64,000 nucleotides of DNA from Cheilinus undulatus (lineage: Eukaryota; Chordata; Actinopteri; Labriformes; Labridae), in the NCBI RefSeq assembly GCF_018320785.1, contig NC_054870.1:4226433-4290432 (forward strand), given 5' to 3'. The stretch's first letter is position 1; the number at the start of each line of letters is the position of its first letter. Under the pieces are notes generated by a model. That model was not told the DNA's origin, did no database searches, and worked only from the letters and a program-made list of their open reading frames with translations. Shown in pieces: positions 1 to 13,500 of the stretch. The translations under genes and the position numbers were made by a program.

Positions 1-2886
1 GTAAGAGGAAAACAACAATTCTCTGTATGTCAATAAAACATAGATATTGTGTGTTTTTAAAAGATGTTCACTTTAAATTTTGAAGCAAGAACACAACTCA
101 GGCTTTTACAGCACAGCCCAGTCACATGTAACATGTTAATTTTATTCTAGCCAACTTTCATGAAGAAAACACTAAAGCTGGGTTTATGAGCGTGCAGATC
201 CTATCCAGCTAACTAGCATTTAATTGAGATGAGGTGGAACTTTCAGCTCTGGGGTCCCCTAGTGGCTTGTGGGGTCTTATGCCTTTGCATATTCCACATA
301 CAGCAACAGCCCTGTCCTTAGCACTGTAACTGTGCTGCATGAATCTTAGCACTGAGCTCAGGGTGGCTCTTTGTAGACAGTTGGACAAAGATCACAGCCT
401 GGACCTGTTCTTTTTTGGACCTGATCTCGAGATCACAGCTGTTATTAATGCAAATACAGATTTGATTATTTTGTCATGAAACTGTCCTTTGTTATCATTG
501 ATGCTATCATTTACTTTCATTATCAGACACTAGTTTTGTTGTGGCCTAATCATCAGTTTTAAAGTTTGAATGATGAAGTTGAAGTTCTTTAAATATCCCA
601 CACTGATTTATGATCCTTCATCCTGATGGTGTGGTGGTGCCTGGAGAAATGAGTAAACTCCTCCACATTTTAAGCGGCCCATTATTACCCCATTATGTTA
701 TAAACAAAGACAAGTAAGACCGTTATTCATATTTAGTTTACATATAAAGAGCCTTTAATATTATTTATGTTCTGGTGCTTGTCTTCAGAGACGAAGTATC
801 ATTCTGATAAAAATAAAATAATTTACAGCCAAACAAATGTTATGATCACTACTGGCCAGCAGAGGAAACTACACAACTTTTAGTGAACTTTTCCATGTTC
901 CTCTGCAGAGCTGTGGGTATGCTGTGCACCATTGTAATCAGATTACTTTTATGATGCTTTTGGCCTCATAGGAGAGAGGATTTAGAAGTGGCTGTACTCC
1001 ATATACCTGCGTATACCCTGTACTATACCACTATTAACCACCACCCTCCTTCTGTATCTACTCCAGTGGTTCTCAACTGGTGGGTCAGGACCCAAAAGTG
1101 GGTCATGAAGTCGTTTAATTGGGTCGCAAATGTGTGTTTGGAAATATTGGTGGCAAAAGCATGCATTCATAACTATTATTTTACAAACAAACAGAATATA
1201 AAGAACGGATCGTGGGACAAGTAGGGGCCAGGACTTATCGAAGGCTCCAGGTAAACGCTAAAGGGAGGGAGAAATGCAAGCAAACATTAAACACACAGCT
1301 GCTTAACCCTTTACCTACTGAGCTAGCGCCGGCGCTGTGTTTTTTATGTCCAGAGTATTACTGTATTACCATAACTCTGTCAAAGTTTGTCCGATCAGAA
1401 AAATTCTGTGTTGTGTTGGAAAGCTAAGAATTGTGGGCATGTGCACATATATGGTTCATTACGGTACTCACAACCATATGACGTGGGCATTCATAGCAAA
1501 ACACCAGAAGTATCGCGTGACCGCTACACAGATTCTCAACACTGTAACTCCTCGAAAGTTTGCTCAATCTAAAAAATTCCGACGCTGACAGAGAGCTGAG
1601 CTGAGAACAATAATTATTAACCAGGTGCTGAAAAGTCAAGTTCAAGTACTCCTGGGAAAAGGGACCAAAGCTTTCAGACTTATGGCATTTCCTGACTATT
1701 TTATAATAATAACAAAATATGTCCAAATCGCCATTTTTAGACTCAATTAATTACTACTCAAAACACTTTTAAACCCCCAAATCACACATTAATTCACTAA
1801 TGGCATAGATTTCTGTGGAGAACTGGCCATCAGTATTAGCTAATCCCATTCAGCTGCATTCAATAAATCAATAAAGTGAACTGGAGTCTTGCCCAAGACA
1901 TTAGACTGTAAGAGCTTGGGATCAAACCCATGACCGTCTGGTTGCAAGACAACCATCACTACCTGCTGAACCACAGTCTTCAGTTGGAGCTAAGAATGAG
2001 CTTTTTAAACAATACTGGACTAAAGAGAATTACAGAAGTCAAGATGGGAACAAATGAAGGCATGCAGCCATTTCTCCATATTGATTTTAATTTTACACAC
2101 AAATGAAATAATTTCTAAGTAACTTTATCGATGTATATATATGTAAATAAATCTATTATGTTGCTCTGAAAAAACACCACTCTAGTACTCATCCTTTGCC
2201 TCACATTGGCAGATGTCTTGGTACCAGGTTTAATCCAGTGTCATTTGTGGGCATCAGAGTCAGTGGTTAGAGACTTTATGGAAACACTCAGGCTCACTGT
2301 GGAAAATACCAGCGTAATCTGATTGTCAATGTGTCTATTAGGACCAGCTATCACAGAGACACAAATAGACCCACACCCACAGATAAATGCTCACCAGTTT
2401 CTACTGTATCTGCTGGCCTAATATTGTAACCTAAAAATAGCCTTCATGTCTTGACAGCAGCTAAATTGGTCAGTGCTGTCTTGTATTACTGACACACAGT
2501 AAGATGGAGAGCTGCCCTCCAGCCTAATAATACAGCTTTCCATGTATTTATAGGCCTGCAGAGAGTCAGAATAGCTTCTGTATGTGTTGAAAATGAACCT
2601 GGCTGACTGGTCAGGAATATTTAGACCTTGTTCCACAGACAGTTACTATTCATAGCATTCCATTACATCACCACAGAACCGTTCTGGTGGGCAAACAACA
2701 GGTGCTCAGACTCATGCTACAGGTGCAGGGCAGGGCAAGTGTTTGCAGCCTTGTGACAACTGGGCAAGAATCTCTGCTGCTGATGGAAAACTGCGATCAT
2801 CATTTCATTAAACTCCACACAGTAACCCACCAGAATATAATCTACAGTTCTGGCCTACACTGTGCTAATAAATAAATAATCTATAT
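1..2886. other. No gene recognised; repeat fragments only
   Basis: No coding exon supported. At 1064-1120 there is one end of a hAT element (CAGTGGTTCTCAACTGG). A tRNA-derived SINE piece lies at 1908-1982. The rest looks like unique AT-rich intergenic sequence. Confidence 0.5.
1908..1982 (-). repeat. tRNA-derived SINE fragment
   Basis: On the minus strand an A-box-like TGGTTCAGCAGG is followed about 40 bp later by a B-box-like GGGTTTGATCCC, as in tRNA-headed SINEs. It is a fragment. Confidence 0.5.
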
Positions 2887-3819
2887 CAGTGTTCATCAAG
2901 TACATCTGCACAAGGGCCAGTCTCAACAAAAACTCTGGGGGCCAGACTTTCAAATACACAAAAATTAAACAAATATTTTGGTCTGATTGAAGTATTATTG
3001 CAGTAGTATTTGTATTTTCCTTTAAACTACAGGGCAGTTTGAGTCATTACCAGTGAGATCTATCCCTATTATCTATAATGCAGCAGGCCACAAATAAGAC
3101 AGACCTGACAACAGGATTGGCTTGACCCCTGAAAATCCAAGACAATGGGCCCTCCCTTATTGTCTTATAGCACCAATATTAACCCATTTTGACACTTTTA
3201 ACCCCTTTTTGATACTTTTTGCCTCTTAAACCCAATTTTTGCATAATTTTAACCCCTTTTAAACCACATTTCCTGCATGTTTTATCCCCTTTGTGCCACT
3301 CTTTTATCCATTTTTGCCACTTTTCTTCTATTTTTGCCACTATTTAACCCCTCTTTATTACTTTTTTCAACAATTTTTGCAACTCTAAAACATTTTTTTC
3401 CACTTTTAACCCTTTGTTGATACTTTTTTTGCCTCATTAACCCAATTTTTGAAAGATTTTAACCCCCTTTAAACCACTTTGCCCATTTTCCTCCTTTGCA
3501 ACTTTTTGACACATTTTAACCTCTTTTCACGTTTTCTGCCAATTTTGGCAGGACTTCTGCCAACCTTAACCATTTTTAAAATATCGACTAATTTTGACAG
3601 TAAATTTCTGTAAAAACAGATCAAATGGTTAGTCATTCTAAAACTATTTCAATATTAATTGTTTGTGGGATGGATTTAACAGCTGCAGACATTTAAAGCA
3701 AAAGGATACTCTTAAAATCTTCTTTTCTTCCTTTTCTGAATTTAATGATCTTTTGGGGGCCGGACAGGAAGCTTTGGGGGGCCTGATGTGGCCCCCTGGC
3801 CGCCAGTTGATGATCAGTG
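2887..3819. mobile_element. hAT-type element with TSD ATCTATAT
   Basis: Exact 8-bp duplications ATCTATAT flank it at 2879-2886 and 3820-3827. Termini CAGTGTTCATCAA and (inverted) CACTGATCATCAA are hAT-like. Its centre (about 3160-3590) is a degenerate array of TTTTAACCC and TTTTTGCCAC words. No transposase. Confidence 0.85.
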
Positions 3820-4005
3820 ATCTATATGTTGCTGTCTTATGATTCAGCAAGGATGGGAATTATCACCAGGCAACAGCCAATGCTGGTGTTTTTGTTTGTT
3901 GTTTAAATTTGCTCATTCTAGCAGCTACAGTGGAGCAAAATAAAAGTACATAACAGAGTTTGTTGCTTCCCACTCAGGGAAAATAAAACTTCTTTAATGT
4001 GTATT

Positions 4006-5458
4006 AGGGCTGAATGATTTGCAAAATAATCTAATTTCAATTTTTTTTCCCCAATATTGCAATTTAATAGGTGATTAACTATTAGGTTTCTCATCTTGTG
4101 TATTTTTCAACAAATTCAATAAATCATTCTATTTCATACCTTACAATCAGCTAAGAACACTTATCATACATTAAACCATTTTATTAAAAAATTGATACAC
4201 AGTTTTTCTTGGCAGAGAAGGTTCTGCTTAAAATATGTTCCCTTCCAGAGAGTGCATAGCTAGAAACCCCCAAATGGATGGATACCTTTATGACAATGCA
4301 CACTGAAAGCAAAGAAATTATTTCAGAGGTATTTTATCCATAGCAACATGAAACTGAATGTGAGGGTGCAACAAGCTATAAGCTATAAAGGAGGTGGCTG
4401 GGGTGGAGGAGGTAAAGCATTGCCAGCAGCAGCATGGTGCATCAGCATTACCGCAAGCAAGGATGAGTGAGGAGTATGTCATATTTAGATACACTGCTGT
4501 GTTGGGAGAAAGAGCTGTGATTGGCTGTGAAAGCTGGGAGGTGATAATTGGTATCAGCTGGTGAACTAACACTAAGCTTAATCAATTATTTTTGCTCATA
4601 TTTCAGATTTGTTATCAGTTACTTTATTGTAGGGCAGGGTTCCCCAATTAGTTTTCCCAAGGGCCTAAATATCTTAAGGAATGGAAACCAAGGGCCAGAG
4701 GTCAGATTTTTTTCCCACCCATGATGCCATTCAACTTTTTTGGTATGCACAGATTTTGTTTCTTCTAAAATCACAAGTGAATATAAATTATTACTGATGT
4801 TAAGTTACAAACCAGAAAAATGCGCAATATTAGCCCACAATACAACAGTTTAATGTAAAGTTGCATGTGGATTTTACATTTGCAATTCACAGCAAACTGG
4901 GATTAAACCGGAAGTATGTAGGGTGCTTTAAAAATCTGCTCAGTCCAGTCAGATTTAAATGGACAGTTTTCCCTGGTCAGCTTTAAGCCTATTCAAGCTG
5001 GCCGTGTTGTTTTTGGCTAAGAACGGCTGCAGAACATCTGTGACTTAAATTTTTTGCTAGCTGGTCTGTTTGGCTGGTCTGGGAGCAAAGAGCACGTAAA
5101 CACATAAAAGGGTTAAGTGTCAAGAGGAAGTATCAAGAGCATGGTGTAGCATAAGCTCAAAATAGGAGTCAGCAAGTGTGGTTCATATTGAGGCCTTTAT
5201 TTCATGCTTTTTCCTCTTTGTTTAATGTTTTAAAGTGACTCAGTGTGGGCCAGGGTATTTGGTCTGGCAGGCCGGATCTGGCCCAGGGGCCACCATTTGG
5301 GGACGGCTGTTGTAGGGGGTTATGATTTTTACATGACTTGTTCTGATTAAGGTATTTTGACATATATCAAGTTAAAGAAATATTGCAACTTCTGCGATTT
5401 GTAAATTGCAGCAGGCCATATTGCAGTTTAATCTAATTTGCAATTAATTGTCCAGCCC
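4006..5458. mobile_element. hAT-type element (AGGGCTG termini), interrupted
   Basis: The left end AGGGCTGAATGATTTGCAAA and the right end GCAATTAATTGTCCAGCCCT are inverted copies. A younger hAT element occupies 4635-5309. The same family recurs at 62604-63125, sharing a sequence around GCAATATGGCCTGCTG. No clear TSD remains. Confidence 0.7.
4635..5309. mobile_element. Nested hAT-type MITE with TSD TTGTAGGG
   Basis: Perfect 8-bp duplications TTGTAGGG at 4627-4634 and 5310-5317. Termini CAGGGTTCCCCAATTA and, inverted, CAGCCGTCCCCAAATG. It lies within the older element at 4006-5458. Confidence 0.85.
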
Positions 5459-5475
5459 TCCTTTTTATCTAAATT

Positions 5476-5806
5476 CCATCCATCCATTTCTATACCGCTT
5501 ATCCCATTGGGGGTTGCAGGGGGGCTGGAGCCTATCCCAGCTGTCATTGAGAGGTGGGGTACCCCCTGGACTGGTCAATTGCAGGGCTTACATATAGAGA
5601 CAGACAACCAGGCACACTCACATTCACACCCACGGCCAATTTAGAGTCACCAGTTAGCCTAATGAGCATGTTTTTGGTGGTGGTAGGAAGCCAGAATACG
5701 CAGCCAGAGCCCACGCATGCACGGGGAGAACATGCAAACTCTGCACAGAAAGGTCCTGACCAGGAAGCAAACCAGGGACCTTGTTGCTGTGAGGCAACAG
5801 CGCTAA
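5476..5806 (+). repeat. LINE (L2-like) 3' fragment
   Basis: Typical fish repeat beginning CCATCCATTTCTATACCGCTT and continuing with CTGGAGCCTATCCCAGCTGT, CAATTTAGAGTCACCAGTTA and GCACGGGGAGAACATGCAAA. A second short fragment is at 30378-30450, cut by a Tc1 insertion, and a decayed one is near 56015-56100. Confidence 0.65.
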
Positions 5807-8789
5807 TGAATTTTATGTGAAAGGTCAACTTGCGCTTACATTTACTAATTAAATTAACACGTAACCTTTATCAGCAAAGTTGGCATAACTCTAATTCAAT
5901 AAAATATGACCCAAATTACCTCATTCTTTCAAGCTCTTCCAACAAGGTTTCAAGCATTCCTTTAATGTAGCATTTCACCTTAAACTAATGCGATAAAATA
6001 CATGGAAAATTTACATGTAATTTAATTATTTTAAGTCCAGGTTTTTGTCATAAAACATTTTCTGCCAAGACAAGCTTTCAGTGTGGCTCTTCAGTTATTT
6101 TAGACATCCAGTTGCATTGTGGGTAGTCCCAGTCAGGGTTCAAACTGATTATCTTCAGGGGCAACTGCCCTTACCCTCCTGCTTACAGCTCTTCCTGAAA
6201 CTTCCTGTTGAAAGATTTCTGTGAATTAAAGAAATAAAAGAACCACTAAAAGTTTTATAAATTTTTTTTTAGTCAGGGCTCAAAGAAGACGAGAGAAAAC
6301 CAAATATTTTGCTCAATTGTTGGAAACTTGAAGATTCTCAGTTTACAAATGAGTAAAGGGACCATTAGCATTTCTGCTAACAATAATTGGAAAAACATTG
6401 CTTATCCATTGCTAGAGCAGTCTGATTTATTATTTTTGTTCTGTGGGAATGTGCATTAACTGGTATACATTTCTTCCTCTGAAACAGTGTTTTATATCTT
6501 CTAATGCTGTGACCCTCAGGACACACCACTGCCTCTAAAATGTGAACTGGTAAACAAAATTTCTGAAAATGTTAAAACTCCCAAATTTATTCAGAGAAAA
6601 ACATAACAGTTTGGACTTTAGCTGGAGCAAAACATACACCGGACAAAACAGACATGTTTATACATGCTAACAGAGGCCCTGAAGGACATACATGGTGCAT
6701 CTCCCTGTAAGAACTGGTTTCCTGTGATTTCATGGATGTTTTTACTAGAGATCTTGAGAAATTGACCTATCATTAAGCTCCATCCTCCAACCCTGTGAGC
6801 CAATCACATCACGCCCATAGACCTACACAGAAAAGTGTTGACTTTCTTGCTGTTTTAATGACATCTATACCGTTATATCCTAGAAAAATGGTCAAATGAT
6901 GTGCACAGGGTAAAGGTTACACTGCTATGAGGTATCCTGTGACTCTAGAGAAGGAAGTGTTTTTATCCTGCTCTTTTAACCTCACATAAAAACAACAAAG
7001 TGTCTCTTTTGGATTGAGCTATTTGATAGACACAGTCAGCTCATAGTAAAGAAAACCAACAAGAATGTCCACATTTGCTCTAAAGTAAGGAAACAAAGTC
7101 ACAGGTATATATAACCTAATTTATGATGTTGCCAACATGTAAAACTTCACTTTGCAGCAAACTCTGAAATGCAATGTTACTGTAAGTTAGCTTGTTGCTA
7201 ACATTATGGACGATTTAATCTGCAGAGCGTTGGCTCATCATATCATCTTATCAACATGAGCCCAAAACACACTGGCAGCTTTCGATGTGCCTACAAACAA
7301 AGCAGCAACCTCTGGTCCTCAAAAATGAAGCCAATGTGGAAGTGCAAAAAATTGCAATACAGCGAGTTTCCACTTGAGGCTGGCTGCAGGAATACTGGAA
7401 GTCACACAACACGTGTTAAAAAAAGCTGTTTTTTACACCTGAAATAAACTGGTGTCTCATTAGCTAATGTCTTCATGTCCTCCTACTGTACAGGGGGGTG
7501 ATTTTATTTTTTTACCACAATGGCTTAGATTATATTTAGGAAAAACCTCACTGTGCACTGATTGGCCAGTCTCATATGGTTGACAGATAGCTTGACAGGC
7601 AGACGCTACCTTTCTGTCAACCATAATGCTAGCTAGCCAGCTGAAGTCGAGTTAGTGGACGGGCACGGGTGATCCAAAGTTCTGCTAAAACAGCAATATC
7701 AATATGGAGGCTGCTTCAAAAGCAGTTTGAGTCCGCTTACTGTAATCAGATGGTTGACGTCACACAGGCTTAGTCCAATTCTTTTTACAGTCTATGCTCC
7801 AAATGATCAGCCCCGTTACTTTCCATGCACAAACCTACACTGTGGCAGCCATGTGATCCAATCCGCCATGCCACAGCAATTCACGCCACTGTTCTGTTCC
7901 TTGCATGTGCTTTTATGAGAGAACTGCTGTTTTATCTGAGTGGCAGCTGTTTGAGAGCACAGGAGAAGTTGTTTTTGCGCCATCTATTGTTTTACGTGTG
8001 GTATAAGAGGGAGGTCATGCCTGCTGATGAAGTACCATGGCTCTCGACTTGGATCAAGCGCCTGGCCTGGCAGTGGCTGGTGGAAAGTTTCACCGTTGAT
8101 GCACTGCTGCGCTTATGTGTGCAAAGGACGATTGAGTTACTTCGTCGAATGCTACACGATGCTACAGCACCAGTGTGTTTTTGGCTTTAGTCCTCATATT
8201 TTTGTTCTTTGGCCAACAGACAACTGCAGCCCAAGTTGTTCATTAAACTGTAAACTATTTATGTTAACCAAGGTAATGTGCGATTATTTGGAGTGAGCTA
8301 AGGCTAAGGTTAGGATTAAGGACACATGAATTAGCACATCATCATGGAAGAACTTCTTTGTTATTCCAAGATAACGAGATAAGTCAAAATCTTGGCCAAA
8401 ATTATTGGCTATTTCTGCAAAACTGGGTAAAATAAAATGCACATGTGTATGTCTGCTCAGGGCTTCTGTACACCAAAGAGTTTTTGCAGCACACATTCTC
8501 TACCAACTGAAAAACAGCTCTGTGACCATTTCTGGGTCCAGACCTGCCAACTGAGAACTACTTTTCTAGAGTCTGTGGGCATTCCTGTGTTCACATGAAA
8601 ATGAGCAGGTTCTTGAAGGAAATTAAAGATTTTAAAGCACACTTCCAGGTGCCTTTGTGAAACCAAAAATAAAAGACTGTCGTCAAATCTCATCTCAGAA
8701 GCAGTGATCCACACACCATATTATGCATGTTTTCTGACTACCCAAATACGTTGTTCAGCAAACACAGAGATGTTTGATTTCACAGGATG
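5807..8789. other. Intergenic, no gene recognised
   Basis: From 7255 to about 7810 the text (GCGAGTTTCCACTTGAGGCTG, ... TTTTTACAGTCTATG) resembles a common teleost interspersed repeat. A 121-codon plus-strand open frame at 7825-8190 has no family I recognise and sits at the repeat's edge. Elsewhere I see nothing. Confidence 0.4.
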
Positions 8790-10558
8790 TTAGCACAGTG
8801 GGCAGCCAGCCTCTTGGTGCTTGGCTAACAGTGAGATCCTGGAGAATGTCTTGAAGCAGCTTGAGCACTGGTACTTTTTTACTTCGGAGTGTGTTTGGAG
8901 GTGAGCTCGCAGGTTGGATCGGTCGGCAAAAGCCCTGCTGCAGCGGAAGCATGAGAATGGTTTCTCCCCTGCAGAAAGAGCACAGAGATTCAGGTCAGTC
9001 TGGTGCTAGGGGGCTATGCAATGGGTGATATGCACCATGAAGTGAACTGTTTGGCTTAGCTGGAATGGCTCATTTTACTTCAGATGCATACTGGTTCCAA
9101 ATATCTGTTATCGATCACCTTAGTAATAAGCATACAGACTCCCATATCTGTTTTTATCACATTTAGGTCTCCTGAAAACACCCCAGGTATTGTTATCCTT
9201 TATGAAATTCTGCTTCATATGTTGGCTTCATTGTCTTTATTTGGTTGTTCTGTCTGTAAATGCCCTTGATGAAGATGTTTTTATTTCTCTTATTGTGTCT
9301 AAATGCAGTTTCTCCTAAATTTTACTGCACTGAGGTTCCCCTGACCACCATAGCCACAGCCAAAATAAGATTAAAAGTTTTTAAAAAGTGTTAATGTGTG
9401 TATTTTACTGACCTGTGTGTGTTCTGATGTGCCCCTGAAGCAGCCAGGGTCTGGAGAACGCCTTTCCACAGAGTTTACACACACACGGCAGCGTGTGTGT
9501 CCTGATATGCATCTTGAGTGCTCCCAGACTGACGTACTCCTTCTCACAATACTTACAGCTGAAGGACTTCTTACTGCTCCAATCACAGTGAAGCTGTTTG
9601 TGTCTGTCCAGGCCTGAGAAGCTCAAGTGCCCCTCATGACAGTCCAAACACTCAAAGTTTTCCTGGCTGCTGCTCGGAGGGACGACTGGAAAGAGGGCCA
9701 GGAGAGGGAGGGATGGAGGGAGGATGCTCTCTCTCCTTCTGTAGTCTCCTATGACACGCTGGATTTCCAGGCCCACCTTGGAACAGGGTTCGACCTGTTT
9801 GCAGGCTTCTGCAGCGCTTCTTCTGTTAGCTTCAGAAGAGTAGCCTGAGAAGGAGAGGGGGGAGGCTTCTTTCAAGGATGAAGGCTGCAATCGTTCTGCT
9901 TCATGAGGAGAGGAGGGGAGAAACTGGGATCTCTGTTGTAGGCAGGGGCTTGAAGCTGGACGATAATGCTGTGTGAGGTTGTAATTCTGCTGTTGAGGGT
10001 CTTTGTGCATGTCCCTGGAGCTCTCTGTGAATTCAGCACACATTTGGCATTTTAGTTTCTGAGGTGCTGCTGTTGGAGGTTATGATCATTCGTCTAGAGA
10101 TCCACATGAAGAACATTTGCACTTTTCTAAAATTGATTCTTCTTTTGGCAAGAAGATGATGGTGAATCAGTTACACATTTGGCCCTTAAGGTAGGGTGAC
10201 CATATATCCCAATTTACAAGGGACAGTCCCGTTTTCAGGCTCTGGTTCCTGACAAAAATAAATAAAATGCCAATATGTCCTTTTTTTTTTTTTTAACAAA
10301 GCCTGTCCCAATGGAAACAGAGAAAATAGCCAAAACATGCCACTTAAAAAGGCTGCTCAGTAGGGCACCTGTCAAAGAACCTCAAGTTATACATCCATAA
10401 AGAATGGATTGATTATACCTTGTTCAAAACAGCTTTTTTAAGTAAAAACAGCTTTTTTGGGGGTGGGTTGTTGTAGTTTAAGTTAAAATGGCCATAGTGT
10501 ATTTTCAGGCCCAATTTGTTTTTGTAAAATGGCACCCCTGCTGCTGCTGCTGCTGCTG

Positions 10559-10590
<32 letters not shown>

Positions 10591-13500
10591 GTTACTAATA
10601 TTACTATCGTTACTATTATTATTACAGTAATGGTATTCATATTAAATTTTTAAAAGCTGATAGGCCTGAAGAATGGTCAGTGGTCAGTGCAGGTCTCCAA
10701 ACTCTCCAACAAAAGCCTTTTTTGTTTACTGTTGTTGATTAATTGCATTTTTTAAAGTTTGAGTTGATGTTGGAAGATGCTATCACACTTCTATAGTGAA
10801 AAAAAAATCACTTACTATGAGCTCATACGTGTGGGTTTGACAAAATTTAAGTGTCCCTATTTGGAGGATTGAAAATATACTTTTTGAGGGTAGTACGTGG
10901 TAACCTGGATAACATCAGTCCTCTTTTAGCTCTGGTTTCAGTCTCTACAAACTTAAGATACTGCTTTATGTGCTGCCATGTTCACCAACTGGGCCTTCAC
11001 TTGGTCTTTTCGTTGTTGATCTCCAGAGCCGTGGTTTTAAACTGGTGGGTCAGGACTGAAAGGTAGGAATTCATGATATGGGATTGATGCTGATAACAGA
11101 TCAGCTGAAAGTTTTTAGCCAAGATAGAGCCCGATATTTAAATGTAGTTAAAACCTAAATCTTCAGCCCTTTTAAACACACACTTTAAAGTTTCAGGATC
11201 AACAAATTCACACATTTTAGTCCCTAAAACACACTAGAGCAGTGTTACTCCACCCTGCCCAACAAAACAGCCAAACTCTTGGAAGTTACCTTTGCAAGAG
11301 CCACAATCTAAGTGGTAAAAAGTGGCAGAAATGGGTTAAAGTGGCAAAAAAGAAAAAAAAAAGTTAAAGGTCACATATTTTAACCTTTTAAGACAAGTTT
11401 TTATTGGTCTCAGAGGTCCCCAAAACATGCCTGTGAAGTCTGTTGCTGAAAAAACTCTAGTATTGTATTTTTGCATGTCTAAAAATCCCTCTGTTTCAGC
11501 CCTGCTCAGAACGTGCTGTCTGACTCTGCCCAACTCAGGAAACGGATGTGGCTTAATGGTTGTGGCTCTCTTGATACTCTTCTCAGCTGAGGAGGGTGGA
11601 ACTTTCCCCGTTTTCTTTCAAGCAGGGGGGCCAATAAACCCTGGGGGGCAGTGCTTACTCCCCACATGACATCATGAGGGGAAAATCTGAGAACGTTGTT
11701 TCAACACACATTTCCTGAAAAGTGGGGGGGGGTTCCTGTTACCTGATGGGAGTGTGGGCACATATTTTTGTTAGAAAAGCCTTATAAAGTGATTTTTGTA
11801 TAATATGTCCCCTTTAAAAGTGGCAAAGATTGCCAAAAGCAGCAAAAACTGGTTGAAAAGTGGAAAGATGGGGAGAAAAAGCAGTACAAAAAGGGCAGAA
11901 AGTGGTGAAAATTGGTGAAAAGTGACAAATAATTGAGCTAGAAGTGGAAAAAAATGATCAAAAAATGAGTGAAAAGTGACTAAAATGGGCTAAAAGCAGC
12001 AAATGGTGGAGAAATCAGCAAAAAGAGGTACTTTAATAGCAAAAGGCAGCTTAAATGTGTGACAATTGGAAGAAAATGGCAATGAGGGAAAAAATTGCAA
12101 ATAGCAAAAAGGAGGGCAAAAACGGGTAAAGACAGGATAAAAATGACAAAAATGGGCAAAAAGTGGCAGAAATTGATTAAAATTGGCAAAAAAAAAAATT
12201 TCAAAAGGGGCAAAATATTGCAAATTAGGGCTATAAAACATATACAGACAGAAAATAAAGTTTAACAATTAAGTTTTACAATTAAAGCCTACTGGATAAT
12301 TGTGGGAAATAAACTGAATTGTGACTTGCAATGGATAACTCCTGAGGTCAAAGGTTTCCTTTTTAAAGGATTTCTGGGGGAATAATATTTAAATTAGGAA
12401 ACAAAAGAGCCATGTGTTTAGTTAACACTGTACTAGAGTATATAAGCAATGAAGATGAATAGAGAGATGAACAGAAGTCTGTTGGTCCAGCCTACAACTC
12501 TGTAAACTTGTTTGCATATTTACAGCTGGTAAATGGGCGAATTTTCATAGTCAGAATATATACATGCAAATATCTGCAGATATTTTCACATCTGCCAAAA
12601 CCAATTATTCACTTTTAAAGCTAATATCTGCCGATATCGATACAGTGCTAATACGGTTGGTGGATCACGGATGTGTGTCTTGAAAAATACAGTTGAAACC
12701 AGAAGTTGACATACACTGTATAAAAAGACACATAACCTTTTTGTTTCCCTGTTGGACATTAAATCAGACTCATTTTTTTCCTGTTTTAGCTCAGTTAGGA
12801 ATACCAAAATTATTTCTATTTTCTAAATGCCAGAATAATGATTGGGATAATTTCATGACTTTCTCCAAAGTCAGAAATTTACATCCATGTCATTAGTATT
12901 TGGTAGCATTGCCTTAAAACTGTATGACTTGGGTCAAACATTTTGTGTTTCCACAAGCTTCTCTCAGAGTTGTTGGAATTTAGTTCCATTCCTCCTGACA
13001 GAACTGATCCGAGTCAGGTTTGTAGTAGGGCTGCAACAATTAGTCGCCATAATCGATTACGTCGACTATGAAAATTTGTCGACACGGAAATTCAAGGGTC
13101 GACTAATCGTATTGTTGTTTTTGATATTGGTAAAATCAAATACCGACCGGTAAAAACTCTTCTGTACTTGCAGTTCACTACTCAAAGAAGAGAGCCAGCC
13201 TCACACCAGAACATGTTGACATGCTGTTCCTGCACTGTAATTTAGGGAAATTCTAATCTATTGTTCAGTCACTTGGGCTGGAAGTTTAATTTGTTTACAT
13301 TAAGCTTTATGTGTACTGTTGGACTTTGGATGGGCAATTTGCTTTATTTACTTTTATGGACATACCAGTCACTTTAAAGAAAGCCATCCTTTAGTTATTT
13401 GTAACCTGCAAGGCAGGTGAACTGCTACTATTTCAATAGCTACTATTTACGTAAAATGGGGATCCAAAATAGTATGCCAAATAACCGTGATCAGTTGACT

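Noticed and set aside
3160-3590. True satellite array
   Set aside because: The words recur with irregular spacing and it lies within a bounded hAT element.
9396-9848. Plus-strand open frames
   Set aside because: They are antisense shadows of Snail exon 2.
10413-10640. Minus-strand open frame with Val and Ala runs
   Set aside because: It is a translation of the CTG/ACT microsatellite.
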